DNA of 64,000 nt from an uncultured Pseudomonadales bacterium (GCA_951813515.1 OX638346.1:1977617-2041616); one strand, 5' to 3'. Shown: positions 34,101-43,671, counted from the first letter of the stretch. Translations and numbers: made by a program. The notes: generated from the letters alone by a model not told the origin.

Positions 34101-35333
34101 ATGGAGACGCAGGCTGATTCAGTGACCAATCCAACGCCGCCCCTGGCTGGCGTGAAGATCCTCGACTTCTCCCGCATCATCGCGGGTCCTCTCGCCACCC
34201 AACAGCTTGCCGACCTCGGGGCCACGGTCATCAAGATCGAGAACCCCGCGACCGGCGATGACGTGCGCGGGCTCGACGAAAATGGACAGCCGGCGCGCAG
34301 CCCCTTCTTCATGGGGTTCAACCGCAACAAGAAGAGCGTCGCGATGGACCTCAAGGACCCGGCCGGCCAGGAAATGGCGCTCGATCTCGCGCGCCAGTGC
34401 GATGTTCTCGTGCAGAACTTCCGGCCCGGCGTAATGGATCGGTTTGGACTCGACCACGAACGCGTCATGTCCATCTGTCCGAGGCTCATCTACGTCTCGA
34501 TTTCGGCGTATGGCGAGCACGGATCCATGAGTGACCGCCCCGGGTACGACCCGGTGCTGCAGGCGGAGTCCGGCATGATGGCCATGACCGGCGAACCCGA
34601 TGGACGGCCGATGCGGACCGCGCTGTCGCTCATCGACACGCTGACCGCGGGACACGCGACCAGCGCCGTTTGCGCGGCGTTGCTCGCGCGCGAAAAGACG
34701 GGCCGGGGCGACTACCTCGATCTCGCCCTTATGGATACCGCAATCGCTGCTCTCGGGAACATGGGGATGGCGTGGCTCGGCATGGGCGTCGTGCCGGAGC
34801 GCGTGGGGAACAGGCACATCTACGCGACGCCGAACGGTCTGTTCCGCACCGCGACGGACCCGATCTACATGGCTATCGCTTCCAACCGGCTGTTTACGCG
34901 CTTTTGCGAGAACGTCATCGAGCGGCGGGATCTCCCGCGCGACGAGCGCTTCGCCAGGCCTCCCGACCGGCTCAAGAACCGGGCGCTGCTCTGGGAAATC
35001 ATGGAGGGCGAGTTGATGAAGCAGCCGGCGGAACACTGGCTCGCCCGCATGCGGGATCTGCCCGCCGGCCAGGTGCGCACACTGGACAAGGCGCTGCAGT
35101 CGCCGGAGGTCGCCGAACGCGGCATGGTCCGGACACTGGAGGAAGCGGACGGGAACACCATCTCGCTGCTCGGGGCGCCTTTCCGCTACCAGAACACCCC
35201 GCTCGCGGAGCCGGAGTCGCCGCCGTACATCGGCGAGCACACCGACGAGGTCTTGAGAGAGTGGCTGGGCATTGACGATGCGAAGCTCAAGAAACTGCGC
35301 GAAGGGCGCGTGATCCGGTCATTCGAAGGTTAG
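34101..35333 (+). CDS. CaiB/BaiF CoA-transferase (class III)
   Basis: A 410-residue class III CoA-transferase. ATG 34101 has AAGGA at spacing five. Family motifs are GVKILDFSRIIAGP, LADLGATVIKIENP, DVRGLDENG, NRNKKSVAMDLKDP, and the catalytic-aspartate region around LALMDTAIAALGN. It would transfer CoA between an acyl-CoA and a free acid in the cytoplasm. It is convergent with the broken Fic gene, whose end overlaps its stop by four bases. A second, clearly different member lies at 38584. Confidence 0.92.
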   Translation: METQADSVTNPTPPLAGVKILDFSRIIAGPLATQQLADLGATVIKIENPATGDDVRGLDENGQPARSPFFMGFNRNKKSVAMDLKDPAGQEMALDLARQCDVLVQNFRPGVMDRFGLDHERVMSICPRLIYVSISAYGEHGSMSDRPGYDPVLQAESGMMAMTGEPDGRPMRTALSLIDTLTAGHATSAVCAALLAREKTGRGDYLDLALMDTAIAALGNMGMAWLGMGVVPERVGNRHIYATPNGLFRTATDPIYMAIASNRLFTRFCENVIERRDLPRDERFARPPDRLKNRALLWEIMEGELMKQPAEHWLARMRDLPAGQVRTLDKALQSPEVAERGMVRTLEEADGNTISLLGAPFRYQNTPLAEPESPPYIGEHTDEVLREWLGIDDAKLKKLREGRVIRSFEG

Positions 35334-36131
35334 GCCTGCTCCCGTGACCACGCAACGCGCTCCGCGAGAAAGCGCGCGAAGACCTCGATGTCCTGATCGA
35401 CGCTGGCGGCCTCAAGCGCGGTGAGATAGGCGTCCCGATCCTCAACAGGGATGACCAGGGATATCCGCCAGAAGCCAACATCGCATTCATGAGAAACCGC
35501 GCCATGCGTCCGTTCCCATCGGGATAGGGATGGACATAGCCGAACAGCCAGTGGCCGAGTACCGCGCGCACGGACGGCTCGGTTTCCTGCTCCAGCAGAT
35601 CGAACATCGCGGGCATGGCATCGCGCACCGCTTGTGGGCGGGGGGCACATGACGCGAGCCGCGCAGGTAGACGGCATCGTTGCGGTATCCGGCCAGCGCT
35701 GAAACCGGGAGCAGGCCGACCGCGACGCTGGGCTGGAACAGCTCGCGATACCAGCGCGAATGTGCCTTTCGGACTACAGCGCCCGGATTGCCGCCGGCCA
35801 TGACTTCGCCAAGTGTTTCCCGGACAAGCTGAAAGGCCTGCCAGTAACCGCGAGCGGCGAGCGCATCGCGGTTCTGCCGGTCCGTATCGCGATTGTTCGG
35901 ATCCCGGTTGCCTGCGCGCACCCGCTCGATCAGTTGCGGCGTCACGCGATAACCCTCAATGGACAGCGAGTGGTAGGCATCGCTGCTGTAGATCTCGTCG
36001 ACAAGGCGCAGATAGGCTTTCGGATCCCTGGACAGGCCGGGAGCTTTTGGGAGTATTTCGATGACGGGCTCGCGCGAGCGCTCCCAAAGACCTCGCAGGC
36101 GTCCGGCGATAGGGGCGGCGCTACGGTTCAT
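35330..36131 (-). pseudogene. Fic-family AMP transferase, two frameshifts
   Basis: ATG 36131 starts MNRSAAPIAGRLRGLWERSR. The frame matches Fic proteins (YHSLSIEGYRVTPQLIERV, where SIEG resembles an inhibitory-helix region). It leaves the family after GSRHVPP at the G run 35640-35645 and re-enters it one frame over as VRDAMPAMFDLLEQE through HPYPDGNGRMAR, the Fic catalytic motif. A second one-base loss near 35455 moves it again to LVIPVEDRDAYLTALEAASV. Restoring one base at each place gives one full Fic protein of about 267 residues. Intact Fic enzymes attach AMP to target proteins. Confidence 0.8.
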
Positions 36132-36261
36132 GGCGAGCAATCTATGCGCTGGAGTGAAATGGGTGAAGTGCAAGTCAATTAGTGATGTGGCATTGCGAGT
36201 GAATTGTGTTCCAGGATGCGTCGGAGAAACGATGCCTCTCCCCGAATCTGGGCGGGGACCG

Positions 36262-36543
36262 TCAGTCCCTGGAGGGTTCGTGCAACTCGACCTGGTCGTA
36301 GATTGCCGTGACGTGCTTGAAGTCGATGATGAGTGAGTGCGAGACGTGGGTGTTTGGATCGTGCAGGTGGTACTTGAACCGCTTTTGCTCCTGGCCCTGG
36401 AGAAAGGCGTCGTAGTCTTTCGTCAATTCGCGCACGTCGCTCAGGATCTCCGTGCTCCACGTGGCGCGGAACGGACCCAGCAATGCACCACCGGCCAGGG
36501 CGATGGTGATCTCATGGTTGGTCAAGCCCTTTTCGTCGGCCAA
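36262..36543 (-). CDS. Hypothetical small protein (93 aa)
   Basis: The best start is TTG 36543 with GGAG at spacing seven, giving MADEKGLTNHEITIALAGGA and ending DQVELHEPSRD. Upstream codons are open as far as the neighbouring reductase gene. The sequence looks coding (alternating helix and strand, normal codon use) but I recognise no family. It follows the aldo/keto reductase gene on the same strand after about 65 bases. The frame could also be the tail of a larger decayed gene. Confidence 0.5.
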   Translation of the reverse strand: MADEKGLTNHEITIALAGGALLGPFRATWSTEILSDVRELTKDYDAFLQGQEQKRFKYHLHDPNTHVSHSLIIDFKHVTAIYDQVELHEPSRD

Positions 36544-36608
36544 GAGCCCGCTCCGGAGGGTCGCACGAGCACTTACGATAGCACTCGATAGTTTCCGGCG
36601 TGGGATCG

Positions 36609-37364
36609 TTACGCGAGCACGGCCTCGACGTCGGCTTGGAGGTGAGAGAGATTGGTTGTGCCCACGACGATGCTGGACACGCCGGTCTGGGCGGCGACGT
36701 AGCGGAGCGTCTCGGGCGCGGCCCCGCCGCTGTCCAGGGGTTTCTTGATCAGAACGCCGCACTTGCGATCGCCCGCCTCGCGCACGACGTTGCGCTGGCT
36801 GCGGTCACCGTGGCTCAACGCGGTCATGATCACATCGCATTGCGTGAGCGCGGCCCTGCCGCCAGCGCCAGTCTTGTGCGAAAACCCCACGGCTCGGATC
36901 TTGCCGGCCTGTTTCATCGCGTTCAGCGTGTCGAGGGCTTCGGATTTGGTGAGGATCGCCATGTCGCGACCATCGGAGTGCACAAGGACGACATCGAGAT
37001 AGTCCGTGCGCAGGCGGCGCAACGAGAATTCTACGCTCTGGCGAATCGCTTCTCCGCTGAAGTCGTAGCGGGACTGGCCGTTTTCGTGGGTTTCGCCGGC
37101 TTTCGTGCAGAGCACCCATCGCTGCCGCGTGCCCTCCAGCAACTCGCCGAGCCGCGCCTCGCTTTCACCGTACGCTGCCGCCGTGTCCAGCAGGTTGATA
37201 CCCAGGTCCCAGGCGCGGTCGATCAGTCTGCGCGCCTGCCGCAGGCTGGGCAGATCGAACCGGTCGATGTCGAGGCCGGTATTGCGGCCGATCTTGACCG
37301 TGCCCAAACCGATGAGCGAGACCTCCATGCCGGTGGTGCCAAGCGGCCGTCGGGGCAGCATCAT
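36609..37364 (-). CDS. Aldo/keto reductase
   Basis: A 251-residue NAD(P)H-dependent TIM-barrel reductase. Signature parts are RPLGTTGMEVSLIGLGTVKI, INLLDTAAAYGESEARLGE (catalytic Asp and Tyr), VLCTKAG (Lys) and DYLDVVLVHSDG (His). The C-terminal cofactor motif is VSSIVVGTTNLSHLQ. It is somewhat short for the family (usually 280-330). Its start overlaps the stop of the FAD oxidoreductase gene by four bases, so the two are co-translated and may act on related substrates. Confidence 0.9.
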   Translation of the reverse strand: MMLPRRPLGTTGMEVSLIGLGTVKIGRNTGLDIDRFDLPSLRQARRLIDRAWDLGINLLDTAAAYGESEARLGELLEGTRQRWVLCTKAGETHENGQSRYDFSGEAIRQSVEFSLRRLRTDYLDVVLVHSDGRDMAILTKSEALDTLNAMKQAGKIRAVGFSHKTGAGGRAALTQCDVIMTALSHGDRSQRNVVREAGDRKCGVLIKKPLDSGGAAPETLRYVAAQTGVSSIVVGTTNLSHLQADVEAVLA

Positions 37365-38416
37365 GCGAGGGCGCGTAGCGCGCGATCACCGAGGCCGGGC
37401 GCGAGGGTCAGCTTTCCGGGCCAGGCAATGAGAACGTTCTCATGCGTTTCGACGAACACCCCTTCGAGACGCGGTCCCTCCGGTTCGGCGCGATCGATCG
37501 AAAGCGTATCGAAGGTTCGGTTCGACCAGTCGATCCAGGGCAGCGCCTGCGCGAGTTCCTGTCTTGCCGCATCGATTTGATCAACGTCGCTTCGTTTCGC
37601 GCCGTCCGAGGCGAGCGCCCCGCCCAAGTAGTGATATCCCGGCAGGGTGGTGATGGTTAGTGCCGGCTCCGCGCGCATGCCGGGAATACAGTGCGCGAAG
37701 ATCGGCTCGGGATCCGAACTGCGGACGAGCACCTGCTTGAGCGGGAGTTTCCGCATGTGCGCTTCTGCGCCCGCGGCGGAGGCGAGTTTCTCGTTGCCCG
37801 CGCCCGCGGCCAGGACGAAGCGTTCGGCTTCGACCCGGATATCCGGACTCTCGAACGCACACACCGTTGCGTGGCGCATGACGAGCCCCTCCGGTTCGAC
37901 CGCCATGGGGAAAATGCGTCCTTGCAGCGGTGCCGCAAGCCGTCGCACCAGTCCCGCCACGTCGATCACGAAGTCGTCGAGGCGGTACATCGTGCCTGCC
38001 TGGCCTGTGAATGGCTGCGGATACTCTGAAGGCGAGAGCCTTTCAACACGACCGTGCAATAGCCGGCTGGCCAGGAATCCCGCGAGGCGCGCGCCGGGCG
38101 CGTCCGGTGACCACAGGTAGTAGCGCTCCGAAATCACTCTCACGCCGCGCAGGTCGATCTCGCCGGCGCCTTCGAGGCAGGCGCGCCAACGGCGCGGCAT
38201 GTCCGAAACCGCTTCAAAGGCGTGGGTCGCGGTTCCGCCGAGGGCGTACTTGACGCCGCCGTGGATCAGCCCCTGGGACGCCAGCGTCTGGGTGCCGCCG
38301 ATTTTGCTTCGCTCGCAGACCGCCACGTCGAAACCCCGGCCGAGCAGGAGATTGGCGAGCCACAAGCCGGCTATGCCTGCGCCGGCTATGGCGATGTCCA
38401 CCTGCACGGTGCGCAT
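37361..38416 (-). CDS. FAD-dependent oxidoreductase (DAO/glycerol-3-phosphate dehydrogenase-like)
   Basis: A 351-residue flavoprotein with an N-terminal dinucleotide loop (VDIAIAGAGIAGLWLANLLL) and the DAO-type continuation TLASQGLIHGGVKYALGG, which resembles the GlpD/L-2-hydroxyglutarate oxidase group. The second FAD segment is RFVLAAGAGNE. It is the first gene of a two-gene operon with the aldo/keto reductase. It is divergent from the second CoA-transferase gene across about 165 bases. Substrate unknown, probably a hydroxy acid or amino acid. Confidence 0.85.
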   Translation of the reverse strand: MRTVQVDIAIAGAGIAGLWLANLLLGRGFDVAVCERSKIGGTQTLASQGLIHGGVKYALGGTATHAFEAVSDMPRRWRACLEGAGEIDLRGVRVISERYYLWSPDAPGARLAGFLASRLLHGRVERLSPSEYPQPFTGQAGTMYRLDDFVIDVAGLVRRLAAPLQGRIFPMAVEPEGLVMRHATVCAFESPDIRVEAERFVLAAGAGNEKLASAAGAEAHMRKLPLKQVLVRSSDPEPIFAHCIPGMRAEPALTITTLPGYHYLGGALASDGAKRSDVDQIDAARQELAQALPWIDWSNRTFDTLSIDRAEPEGPRLEGVFVETHENVLIAWPGKLTLAPGLGDRALRALA

Positions 38417-38583
38417 GGTCGGCTATCCCGACGCGCCGGTCTCAAGACCGTGCTTGAGGATGCGAAGCAGCCGCTGGCGTTGCGGGTTGGACATGGTTCC
38501 GTGGTCCGCCTTGACTGGCGTTATCTACCATGACACTAATCCTCCCAACAAGCTTGGGGAGAACGTGGCGCCGGCGCCGTCGA

Positions 38584-39792
38584 ATGAACGAATATCTCTT
38601 TTCCGGCCTCAGGGTGCTGGATCTGGCGACGGTCATTGCCGGCCCGGCCGCAGCGGTGATGCTGGCCGATTTCGGAGCCGACGTCATCAAGATCGAGAAG
38701 CCGGGAACGGGGGACATCATGCGGCAGGTCGGGCGTACCACCACCATGCCCGGCGCCGACTCCGACTACATGTGGAACCTGGAGGGGCGCAACAAGCGCG
38801 GCATCGTCCTCGACCTGAAGACGGAGGAGGGCATGGAAGTGCTGCGCAAGCTGGTCGCCGGTTGCGATGTCTATATCACTAACATGCCCTTCGCGTCGCG
38901 CGAGTCCCTGGGATTGACCTATGAGGACTTGCGGCGCCTCAACCCGAGAATGATCTATGCGTCGTTGACGGCGTACGGAGAACAAGGTTCGGAGCGGGGA
39001 GATACGGGCTACGACATGGTCGCTTACTGGGCACGGAGCGGCCTGATGGATCTCATGCGCCAGCACGGTGCCCAGCCGATCCAGGGTTTACCGGGCATGG
39101 GTGATCACCCCACGGCCATCTCGCTGTATGCGGGCATCGTGACAGCGCTGCTGCACCGAGAACGGACCGGTGAAGGCGGCATGGTGCACACCTCGCTCCT
39201 CGCCAATGGGCTGTGGTCGGTCTCCGCGATCCCGCAGGGCATCATGTCGGGGGCGGACATCGGCGAGTACCGCGAGAGAAGGCGTGCGCCGCGTGCGTTG
39301 GGACGGGCGTACGAATGCGCGGACGGACGCTGGCTGCAGTTCACGATGGTCCGCACGGAAGAACTGCAGCTCCTCATGTTTGACGCGATGGACGCCGCAC
39401 ATTTGCTGTTCGACAAGCGCTTCGCGACCGATCAGGGGAGGTCCGAAAACAGTGAGGCGCTGATCGAGGCGATCGCTGGGATCATTGAACTACGGGATTC
39501 GGACGAGTGGATGGCGCGATTCGACGCGGTTCGAGTGCCGGCAAAAAGAGTGGGAATCGTCGAGGAGCACGCAGACGATCCCCAGTTGTGGGACAACGGC
39601 ATGATCGTCCCGGCGGAGGACGACGGGTTCGAAGTGCCGGCGGTCGTGAGACATCCGATCAACATTGCTAACGTTCCCAAGGTGGAACCGAAGCACCCGC
39701 CGAAGCTCGGTGAGCACTCGGAGGAAATCCTCCGGGAACTCGGCTACGACGCGGTAGCGATCAGAGCCATGCGGGAACGCGGCGTGATCTGA
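38584..39792 (+). CDS. CaiB/BaiF CoA-transferase (class III), second copy
   Basis: A 402-residue CoA-transferase. ATG 38584 gives MNEYLFSGLRVLDLATVIAG; an upstream ATG at 38530 is possible but gives an unusual Arg-rich N-terminus, and neither has a clear ribosome site. Motifs include MLADFGADVIKIEKPGTGD, NKRGIVLDLKTEEG and SLTAYGEQGS. Identity to the copy at 34101 is low, so the two likely handle different acids. A sulfatase gene follows after 21 bases, suggesting one transcript. Confidence 0.92.
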   Translation: MNEYLFSGLRVLDLATVIAGPAAAVMLADFGADVIKIEKPGTGDIMRQVGRTTTMPGADSDYMWNLEGRNKRGIVLDLKTEEGMEVLRKLVAGCDVYITNMPFASRESLGLTYEDLRRLNPRMIYASLTAYGEQGSERGDTGYDMVAYWARSGLMDLMRQHGAQPIQGLPGMGDHPTAISLYAGIVTALLHRERTGEGGMVHTSLLANGLWSVSAIPQGIMSGADIGEYRERRRAPRALGRAYECADGRWLQFTMVRTEELQLLMFDAMDAAHLLFDKRFATDQGRSENSEALIEAIAGIIELRDSDEWMARFDAVRVPAKRVGIVEEHADDPQLWDNGMIVPAEDDGFEVPAVVRHPINIANVPKVEPKHPPKLGEHSEEILRELGYDAVAIRAMRERGVI

Positions 39793-39813
39793 ACGACCGC
39801 CAGAGTGAGCTCC

Positions 39814-41190
39814 ATGACCCGACCCAACATCCTTTTCTTCATGACAGACCAGCAGCGCGCGGATGCCATGGGTTGCAGCGGCGGCTGGTTGAATACTCCG
39901 AACCTCGACCGGATCGCCGCGCAGGGCGTGCGCTTCACCCGCTGCGTCACCACCACGCCGATCTGCGTACCCGCGCGGGTGACGCTCGCAACGGGCCGGT
40001 ATCCGCACAACAACGGCGTCTGGAATAACCTCCAGTACACCCTGCCGGAAGACGCATCGACGTGGATGCGGGTGATCCGCGACCTCGGATACCGCACGAG
40101 CCTGTTCGGTAAGACACACTTGCACCCGCACGGAAAAGTCGACCTCCGCGAGCGCGAATTCCTGCTGCACGCCTACGGCCTGGACGATGTCAACGAGATC
40201 GGCGGACCCCGGGCGAGCGCTAACGTAGGCAGTCATATGACGGCGATGTGGGAAGAAAAAGGCTTGCTCGAAGCCTATCGCGCCGACTTCAAGGAGCGTT
40301 TCGCCAACAAGCCGCACGTGGTCCGGCCGTCCGTGCTGCCGCTGGAATGCTATTACGATGTCTACGTCGGCCAATGCGCAAAGCGCTACCTCGAGGAATA
40401 CGACCGCAATGAGCCCTGGTTCTGCTGGGTGAGTTTCGGCGGACCCCACGAACCCTGGGACACGCCGGAGCCGTACGCCAGCATGTACGAACCCGAGGCG
40501 ATGCCCACGCCGATTCCGCGCGCGGCCGACGACCATGACCGGCCGCGGGGTTGGCTCGATGAGTTCATGGAGCGTCGCTCGCCGAAGCTCGATCCCGGTG
40601 ACGAGGCAGCCATGCGGGCGAACTACGCCGGCAACGTGACGCTCATCGATCACCAGATCGGCGAAGTGCTGGAGGCGGTGGAGAAGCGCGGCGAACTGGA
40701 CCGAACGATCATTGCGTTCACGTCGGACCACGGCGAAATGAACGGCGACTGGGGCCTGATCTACAAGCAGAATTTCCTTGGCGGCTCCGTAAGCGTGCCG
40801 CTGATCGTGCGCACGCCGACGAACGGCGGGCGCGTCAATGATGCGCCGGCGGAGAACTGTGACCTTGGCCCCACCCTGGTGGAATTGGCCGGCGGGGAAA
40901 TCGAGTACCAGCAGTTTGCGAAGTCGCTGGTGTCCGCTATGAGTGCCGGGTCGACCGCGCCGCATCGTGACGACGCGATTTCCGAGATCCAGGGCGAAGT
41001 GATGCTGGCCGACACCAGGTGGAAGACCGCCATCAACAGCGACGGGCAGGTCTACCTGTTATTCGATCTCGAGAACGATCCCGACGAGACGCGCAACCTC
41101 GCCGGGCTGGACGACTATCGCGACGTGGGGGACGGTCTGCGGCTCAGAATCCTTGAGCGGCTTGTTCAGAGTCAGCTAAAGGTCCCTTGA
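39814..41190 (+). CDS. Type I sulfatase / arylsulfatase-like hydrolase
   Basis: A 458-residue sulfatase with no signal peptide, so probably cytoplasmic. The N-terminal RPNILFFMTDQQRADAMG supplies the metal-binding Asp. The formylglycine site is C51 in ICVPARVTLATG, i.e. CxPxR with Ala where most sulfatases have Ser; Cys and Arg are intact, so oxidation to formylglycine remains plausible. DHGEMNGDWGLIYK supplies further metal ligands. ATG 39814 is preferred over a GTG nine bases earlier. It hydrolyses a sulfate or phosphonate ester; the substrate is unknown. It follows the CoA-transferase in the same direction. Confidence 0.9.
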   Translation: MTRPNILFFMTDQQRADAMGCSGGWLNTPNLDRIAAQGVRFTRCVTTTPICVPARVTLATGRYPHNNGVWNNLQYTLPEDASTWMRVIRDLGYRTSLFGKTHLHPHGKVDLREREFLLHAYGLDDVNEIGGPRASANVGSHMTAMWEEKGLLEAYRADFKERFANKPHVVRPSVLPLECYYDVYVGQCAKRYLEEYDRNEPWFCWVSFGGPHEPWDTPEPYASMYEPEAMPTPIPRAADDHDRPRGWLDEFMERRSPKLDPGDEAAMRANYAGNVTLIDHQIGEVLEAVEKRGELDRTIIAFTSDHGEMNGDWGLIYKQNFLGGSVSVPLIVRTPTNGGRVNDAPAENCDLGPTLVELAGGEIEYQQFAKSLVSAMSAGSTAPHRDDAISEIQGEVMLADTRWKTAINSDGQVYLLFDLENDPDETRNLAGLDDYRDVGDGLRLRILERLVQSQLKVP

Positions 41191-41222
41191 ACCTGCGACA
41201 TGCACCTGCAGAGACGACTGGA

Positions 41223-41603
41223 TCACGCCCAAAGTAGTTCGAGCGCCTTCGAAAGCCCAACAATCCCGGCGACCACCACGACCATAGAACGCAAATACTT
41301 GGACGACTGCTTTTCAAGCTCAGCTGCCAGCCGCAGTTCGAGCTTTTCGACCTCTTGTCTCAGTTCGTTCTTGGTGGCGAGTTTCGCGACCGCTTGTCTC
41401 AGTTCGTCCCTGGTGGCGAGTGTCGTGACCTCTTGTCTCAGTTCGTCCTTGGTCGCCAGCTTGTCGATGTCGGTCTTGGTGGCGACATTCTCGTGGATAG
41501 CGCCACTGATCTGATCGACCACGGCTTCGGCCTGGGCATCGTCGAACCCTGCGCTACACAACGCCTTGACGGCCTTATGCGTGTCAAAAGCGGCCATTTC
41601 CAT
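41223..41603 (-). CDS. DUF1640-like coiled-coil membrane protein
   Basis: A 126-residue protein: a short helical head (HKAVKALCSAGFDDAQAEAV), then a coiled coil built from near-identical 13-residue units (LATKDELRQEVTT, LATRDELRQAVAK, LATKNELRQEVEK) and one C-terminal membrane helix (MVVVVAGIVGLSKALELL). This order is typical of DUF1640/CCDC90-like proteins, whose function in bacteria is unknown. The DNA of the units repeats with a 39-base period. A smaller relative lies 170 bases away at 41775. Confidence 0.8.
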   Translation of the reverse strand: MEMAAFDTHKAVKALCSAGFDDAQAEAVVDQISGAIHENVATKTDIDKLATKDELRQEVTTLATRDELRQAVAKLATKNELRQEVEKLELRLAAELEKQSSKYLRSMVVVVAGIVGLSKALELLWA

Positions 41604-41774
41604 GGTTTCCTGACTTAACGGCTCGATCCGCAGTAGTGGTCCCGACCGGAATTCTAAAAGGTCATCGGTTGGGCGTCATGCTGTGGCCGACCACAAAACG
41701 CGTGAGCCTTCTACGACATATCGTAGCCGAGATTGGCGATTATCGCTTTGCTGCCTGCATGAACGTGGCTGGCG

Positions 41775-41981
41775 TTAACAGATCAAGAAGTCGAGTGCCT
41801 TGTTCAATCCGACGATCAGAAACACCATCAGGACGAGGTGTCGGCGAAATCGAATCCCCTGCCTCTCGATACTTCGTTCTACCCTCGCGAAAGCCTCCGT
41901 CAGAGTGTCGCCCGTCCCGCATTTGACTTCGCGCGGCGTTTCCGCCACCAGACGCTCTTCCGTCTGCGTCATTATCGTCAT
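41775..41981 (-). CDS. Small single-helix membrane protein related to the DUF1640 neighbour
   Basis: A 68-residue protein with a soluble N-terminal part and one C-terminal membrane helix ending VFLIVGLNKALDFLIC. That ending parallels GIVGLSKALELLWA of the neighbouring DUF1640-like protein, so the two probably share ancestry; this one has lost the repeated coiled coil. Ribosome site is weak and the start could be nine bases later. Function unknown. Confidence 0.55.
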   Translation of the reverse strand: MTIMTQTEERLVAETPREVKCGTGDTLTEAFARVERSIERQGIRFRRHLVLMVFLIVGLNKALDFLIC

Positions 41982-42133
41982 GTTCTCGTAGGCACCACCG
42001 TTGGCGCATTCTAACGCGTATTGATCGGGGTGCCGGAGCAGCGATTGCAGAAGGCTTGAGTCTCGGTAGTCACCTTGAGATCGTGTCCCGCCTGCGCATG
42101 ATCATCGCTGCCGCCCGCAGGCGGACGACCGCC

Positions 42134-43075
42134 TCAGCCGCAAGCCTGGATCAGCGCGCGTATGTACCCGAATATGAAGGCTTCCTCGACGCTCCCGCGC
42201 CCGCGGCCGGGCACGTGGTCGGGCACGACGATGCCGTCGAAGCCGACCTCCGCCAGCGTCCGTACGATTTCGGGCAAGTCGAGATAGCCGTTGTCCGGGA
42301 ATGTCTCGTGAAAGTATGGCAGCGGTCCCGAAGTGTTGCGCAGGTGAATCTGGTGGATGTGGCCGGTGGGGCCGAATTCGCGGATGGCCGCGACGATGTC
42401 TTCGCCTTCGCCCGTGGGACCCGGCATCTCGGACCAGGTGCCGACGCAGAACAGGATGCCCGCGTGGTTGTCGCCGCCGGTACGTTCGATCGAATCGCGG
42501 TAGGCGTCCGTGCTGCGGAAGATGCGCGCCACCCCCTGGTGGGTCAGGGGCGGGTCGTTCGGATGCAACTGCAGCTTGACGCCGGCCTCCCTTGCGACCG
42601 GAAGCACGCGCTCCATGAAGTAGTCGAAGTTGGCCCACATCGTGTCGTCGTCGTATTGCGTGTCGTAGGCGTCCGGCAGTGCCAGCGCCTCGCTGGCGTG
42701 GAGTTCCCGCGTTGATACGCCGCGCGTCGTGGTCCTGCCCGACATGTAGGCGCCGCCGGTGTGCCACGCGTAGGTCGTGTAGCGGATGTTCAGCCGCCCG
42801 AGATCCGTCAGGAATTCGTTGAATCGATCAATCGTCGCGTTGCGACCGGGTAGGCCGAGGGTGAAGTCCTTGGATGAGTAGAGATCGTTGAGCATGATCT
42901 CGTGCAGTTCGAATCCGGCGCCCGTCACGGTATCGCGGATGTCCCTCAACGTGTCGAACGTCGCATCCTCACTCATAAGACGCACCTCCATGGTCTCCAC
43001 GCCCATCGTGCGCAGGTAGGCGAAGTGGTCCTCGTTGAGGTCTTCCGGACGCTGATGACTGATGCCGAGTTTCAT
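42134..43075 (-). CDS. Mannonate dehydratase-like TIM-barrel protein (UxuA family)
   Basis: A 313-residue sugar-isomerase-type barrel. ATG 43075 follows GGAGGAG and gives MKLGISHQRPEDLNEDHFAY. The segment MERVLPVAREAGVKLQLHPN followed by DPP is the hallmark of UxuA-type mannonate dehydratases, and FCVGTWSEM and HLRNTSG fit the metal-site strands. Classical UxuA is near 390 residues, so this is a shorter relative. It would dehydrate or epimerise a sugar acid. No other hexuronate genes are near. Confidence 0.82.
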   Translation of the reverse strand: MKLGISHQRPEDLNEDHFAYLRTMGVETMEVRLMSEDATFDTLRDIRDTVTGAGFELHEIMLNDLYSSKDFTLGLPGRNATIDRFNEFLTDLGRLNIRYTTYAWHTGGAYMSGRTTTRGVSTRELHASEALALPDAYDTQYDDDTMWANFDYFMERVLPVAREAGVKLQLHPNDPPLTHQGVARIFRSTDAYRDSIERTGGDNHAGILFCVGTWSEMPGPTGEGEDIVAAIREFGPTGHIHQIHLRNTSGPLPYFHETFPDNGYLDLPEIVRTLAEVGFDGIVVPDHVPGRGRGSVEEAFIFGYIRALIQACG

Positions 43076-43252
43076 TGGACTGCTCCTCCGTTCGAGGCGG
43101 GATATCCTCATCGAGGATAGAGGAATGCCCGATGGGTCGCCATGGCTCACGCGTCGCCGTCGAGTGGTTCGGTCGTGACTTGTGGCTGCTTCGCTACATT
43201 CTCGGGCCGGATCATCTATTCTTTCCGGTCAACCTACATGAAGGAGTGCAGG

Positions 43253-43660
43253 GTGCTTGCACAGGGACTGACGCCCATTCTCAACGTTTCCGACATTCGC
43301 GCCAGCTTCGCCTGGTTCGAGAAGCTCGGATGGACCAAGGGCTGGGAGTGGGGTGATCCGCCTGGGTTCGGTGGCGTCTGTTCGGGGGATTGCGAGATTT
43401 TCCTGTGCCAGGACGCGCAAGGGGGTCGAGGACGCGGCCCGTCGCCGCGCACATTCGGTCCCGACGGCGACGAGAACGGAGACCAGGGGGTCTGGATGTC
43501 GATTTGGGTCGACGACGTCGACGCCATCCACCAACACTGCCTGGAGCAGGGTCTGGAGGTGACCTGGCCCCCCGCGGACATGCCGTGGGGCGTGCGCGAG
43601 ATGCATGTGCGGCATCCCGACGGCCACGTGTTCAGAATCGGTCGCGGGTCGGAGGAGTAG
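43253..43660 (+). CDS. VOC-family protein (glyoxalase/bleomycin-resistance-like)
   Basis: A 135-residue single VOC domain: LTPILNVSDIRASFAWFEKL, MSIWVDDVDAIHQHCLEQGL and VREMHVRHPDGHVFRIGRG. The GTG at 43253 is chosen because AAGGAG sits six bases before it; an ATG 15 bases earlier overlaps that site. Unlike the VOC gene at 8485 it is intact. It ends 11 bases from the convergent LLM oxidoreductase. The specific ligand is unknown. Confidence 0.87.
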   Translation: MLAQGLTPILNVSDIRASFAWFEKLGWTKGWEWGDPPGFGGVCSGDCEIFLCQDAQGGRGRGPSPRTFGPDGDENGDQGVWMSIWVDDVDAIHQHCLEQGLEVTWPPADMPWGVREMHVRHPDGHVFRIGRGSEE

Positions 43661-43671
43661 CCGAGCCTGTC

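Noticed and set aside
41340..41470. Regular 39-base repeats taken for a CRISPR array
   Set aside because: The repeats are contiguous coding units of a coiled coil, without spacers. No CRISPR or cas gene is seen in the window.
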